Below are positions 62,039-64,000 of a DNA stretch of 64,000 nucleotides, piece after piece. Numbering within the stretch: position 1 is the stretch's first letter; the number at the start of each line of letters is the position of its first letter. A program made the translations under genes and the position numbers. A model generated the notes under the pieces. It saw nothing but the letters and a program-made list of their open reading frames with translations. It was not told where the DNA came from and made no database searches. Where the stretch lies: NCBI RefSeq assembly GCF_901000735.1, contig NC_081545.1, positions 36,263,634 through 36,327,633 of the forward strand. The letters are read 5' to 3'. The stretch is from Corylus avellana (Eukaryota > Streptophyta > Magnoliopsida > Fagales > Betulaceae).

Positions 62039-64000
62039 TCTTGTGAGTCGTATTTTTATTTATACTATGTTTAGATTATGCAAGACCAAGATCTAATGTA
62101 ATGCAATGGATAGCTTCATCTGAGAGGCTGTTTGAGCATTTTTAGCTCTCCTACGCAGGTTGTTTGAGCAAGTGGAGTTCGAATAACCTCTCACATGATG
62201 CCATTGGACAGGATCCCCATCCAGTTATATATGCATGATATATATCGTCAAATCTTTTTCTTTTTCTTTATACCTAATTTCATCATCTGAGTAAGATAAT
62301 GTTTTCATGTATGCCAACAGCAAATTTTATGCATATTTATGCAATCTTGCATGCATAAAGTAATATTATGTCTTTATTTGTCTATTTTTTGGATTGATTG
62401 TAGACAAACCATCCATCTGCGGTACACACTTTTGAACAAATGATGAGGATAGCCGAGGGAAAACAAATAGTTGTATTTTTGGATTATGATGGAACTCTCT
62501 CGTCAATTGTCAATGACCCTGACAAAGCTTTTATGACTGACGAGGTAAACATTTTACGACTGATGAGGCCAAAATTAAATTTCCATTTTATTCTTTGATA
62601 GCTTATTTATTTATTTGTTAATCTTATAAACTCCACTAGATTAAAACTGATAAAATAAAATAAAAGTTAAGTAAAAAGGAATTTCAAAGATGCACACAAC
62701 TTTTTCAAAGTGATTTTGTGTTTTCTTGCTACAATATTATACTCGTTGGTAAGACAATTATGGCTACGTGCAGATGCGCTCAGCAGTAGATGAAGTTGCT
62801 AAATGTTTCCCTACCACAATTGTGACTGGAAGGTCTAGAGATAAGGTATATTATTGCTTGTACACAACTAGCAAATGATCCATGTATATTTTATATAAAC
62901 TGTATACATCTTTACTGTTTAGGCAGTTGAATTTGTAAAACTAAAGGATCTCTGCTATGCTGGAAGTCATGGGATGCATATATCAATCCCATCAGCATTC
63001 TTAAAAAACGCAACATCTGTGGATCAAACTCATATTACTGATGAACAGGTACTCATTAACTTGCAGTATTTTAAAAGAGTAAGTTAAAAACTACATTTTT
63101 TTTCTTACAAAAAAAAAAAAAAAAAACTACATTTTTATCTCACAACTATTCTACAATGTTGACTTGACAATTCTAATCAATCATTGGAATAATATTTTTT
63201 AAAAAAAATTAAAAATTAAAAAATTAAGGATTAGTTGAGACTGTCACGTTAGCATTGTAAAAAAACTACAGGATAAAAATGTAATTTCTAACATTACTCA
63301 TTTTAAAAATTTTGTGCTGAATAAGAACTGCTGCATGCATTTGAATCCTTATTTTTCTATCTTAACATGTTCTAATATTTACAGGGTTTTATCAACTTCT
63401 ACGCCGCAAAGAAATTCTTATATAAGCTAAAGAAGGTAAGATGTTGTGTAATCTACTACTACATATTTCTCATCCTTTATTGTTCTAAACATAACAGTAA
63501 TATTGAATTGCATAGTGTCTCTAAAATACCATATATATATATATATAGAATGATGAAAATGTCATTCATTTTCATCTTTTCTTCTCTAAAAGTTTCATGT
63601 TGTCTTTTGCAGATAAAGAAGAAACTACAAGAAAAGACCAAAGGCATAAGAGGTGCTATAGTTGAGGACAATAAGTTCTGCATCTCTGTACACTTCCGAT
63701 GTGTAGATGAGGAGGTAGAACTTATATTTCCAGTAAAAGAAAATCAAACACAGAAAAGTAATTCTAAAAGTTTCTTGGATGCTAAGATTACATTTTTTTT
63801 TTTTTTTTTATGCAGAATGTTGACAATGTTAAGAAGATAGTAGACTCTGTCATCAAATCTTATCCGGACTTTCGCAAAGGAGAGGGTAATAAGGTACATA
63901 CACTAGATATCTTTATTCGTAGGATTTGTCCTTTTTGGGTAAAGTTTTTATTTGCATTTGATTGCAATAATTATCTTTTTCCAATTCATATCACTCATGT
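61578..64000 (+). CDS. trehalose-6-phosphate phosphatase-like, copy 2, exons 1-7, cut by right edge
   Basis: Tandem copy of the gene at 53714-56872. Exons: 61578-61697, 62404-62544, 62774-62845, 62923-63048, 63385-63435, 63613-63714, 63816-63893, all multiples of three with the same junctions; exon 1 has four extra codons ([18 protein letters not shown]). Motif [14 protein letters not shown] and motif [10 protein letters not shown] are present; the latter is closer to the family norm than copy 1. SHGMH and FYAAKKF are shared with copy 1, so those changes predate the duplication. The third HAD motif lies beyond the window. No stop or frameshift is seen in the visible exons. Confidence 0.87.
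61994..62036. repeat. (TA)n microsatellite in TPP2 intron 1
   Basis: A 43-bp uninterrupted TA run. The TPP1 intron has shorter TA runs near 53903-53923. Confidence 0.92.

Overview
This is nuclear DNA from a eudicot plant, probably a rosid; I cannot name the species. The genes are intron-rich with plant-type splice sites and AT-rich introns, there are many small transposons, and the proteins are clearly plant versions: a lysosomal-type alpha-mannosidase, SUVH4, an AP2/ERF factor and trehalose-6-phosphate phosphatases. Two gaps of exactly 100 N (11899-11998 and 40704-40803) show that three contigs were scaffolded together.

Layout. 1-322 (-): exon 1 and the start of exon 2 of one GH38 alpha-mannosidase that runs off the left edge. 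2934-11815 (-): exons 29 to 5 of a second alpha-mannosidase, cut by gap 1. 12683-22334 (-): the same gene again, complete in 29 exons (1025 aa). 23493-25485 (+): a two-exon TSSC4-like gene. 25974-27207: a solo LTR. 28358-37162 (-): a 16-exon SUVH4/KRYPTONITE H3K9 methyltransferase (700 aa). 38544-40174 (-): the last two exons of NAA30/MAK3, cut by gap 2. 41146-43925 (-): the same gene complete (205 aa). 45830-47221 (+): a group X ERF factor whose expected start codon reads GTG. 49900-56872 (+): a divergent trehalose-6-phosphate phosphatase. 58300-64000 (+): a tandem copy of it, cut by the right edge.

The key caution is that both gaps sit where the end of one contig is repeated at the start of the next: about 9-11 kb around gap 1 and 2.5 kb around gap 2. 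This is the signature of unmerged haplotype overlaps, so the second mannosidase and NAA30 are each probably present once per haplotype. The true order is probably mannosidase A, mannosidase B, TSSC4-like, SUVH4, NAA30, ERF, TPP1, TPP2. The two versions differ by insertions: a hAT-like element that captured a piece of a tau-class glutathione S-transferase, a 5'-truncated LINE, and a small TIR inversion.

Mannosidase, TSSC4-like and SUVH4 stand together as I recall At5g13980, At5g13970 and At5g13960 standing in Arabidopsis, so this block looks like ancestral gene order. The genes do not form a pathway: they cover glycan breakdown, spliceosome assembly, heterochromatin, N-terminal acetylation, stress transcription and trehalose-phosphate signalling. 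I found no convincing undescribed biological system. The most useful observations are the assembly overlaps, the GST-carrying transposon, three GC-AG introns, an exon-intron duplication in SUVH4, the lost ERF start codon and the differences between the two TPP copies.
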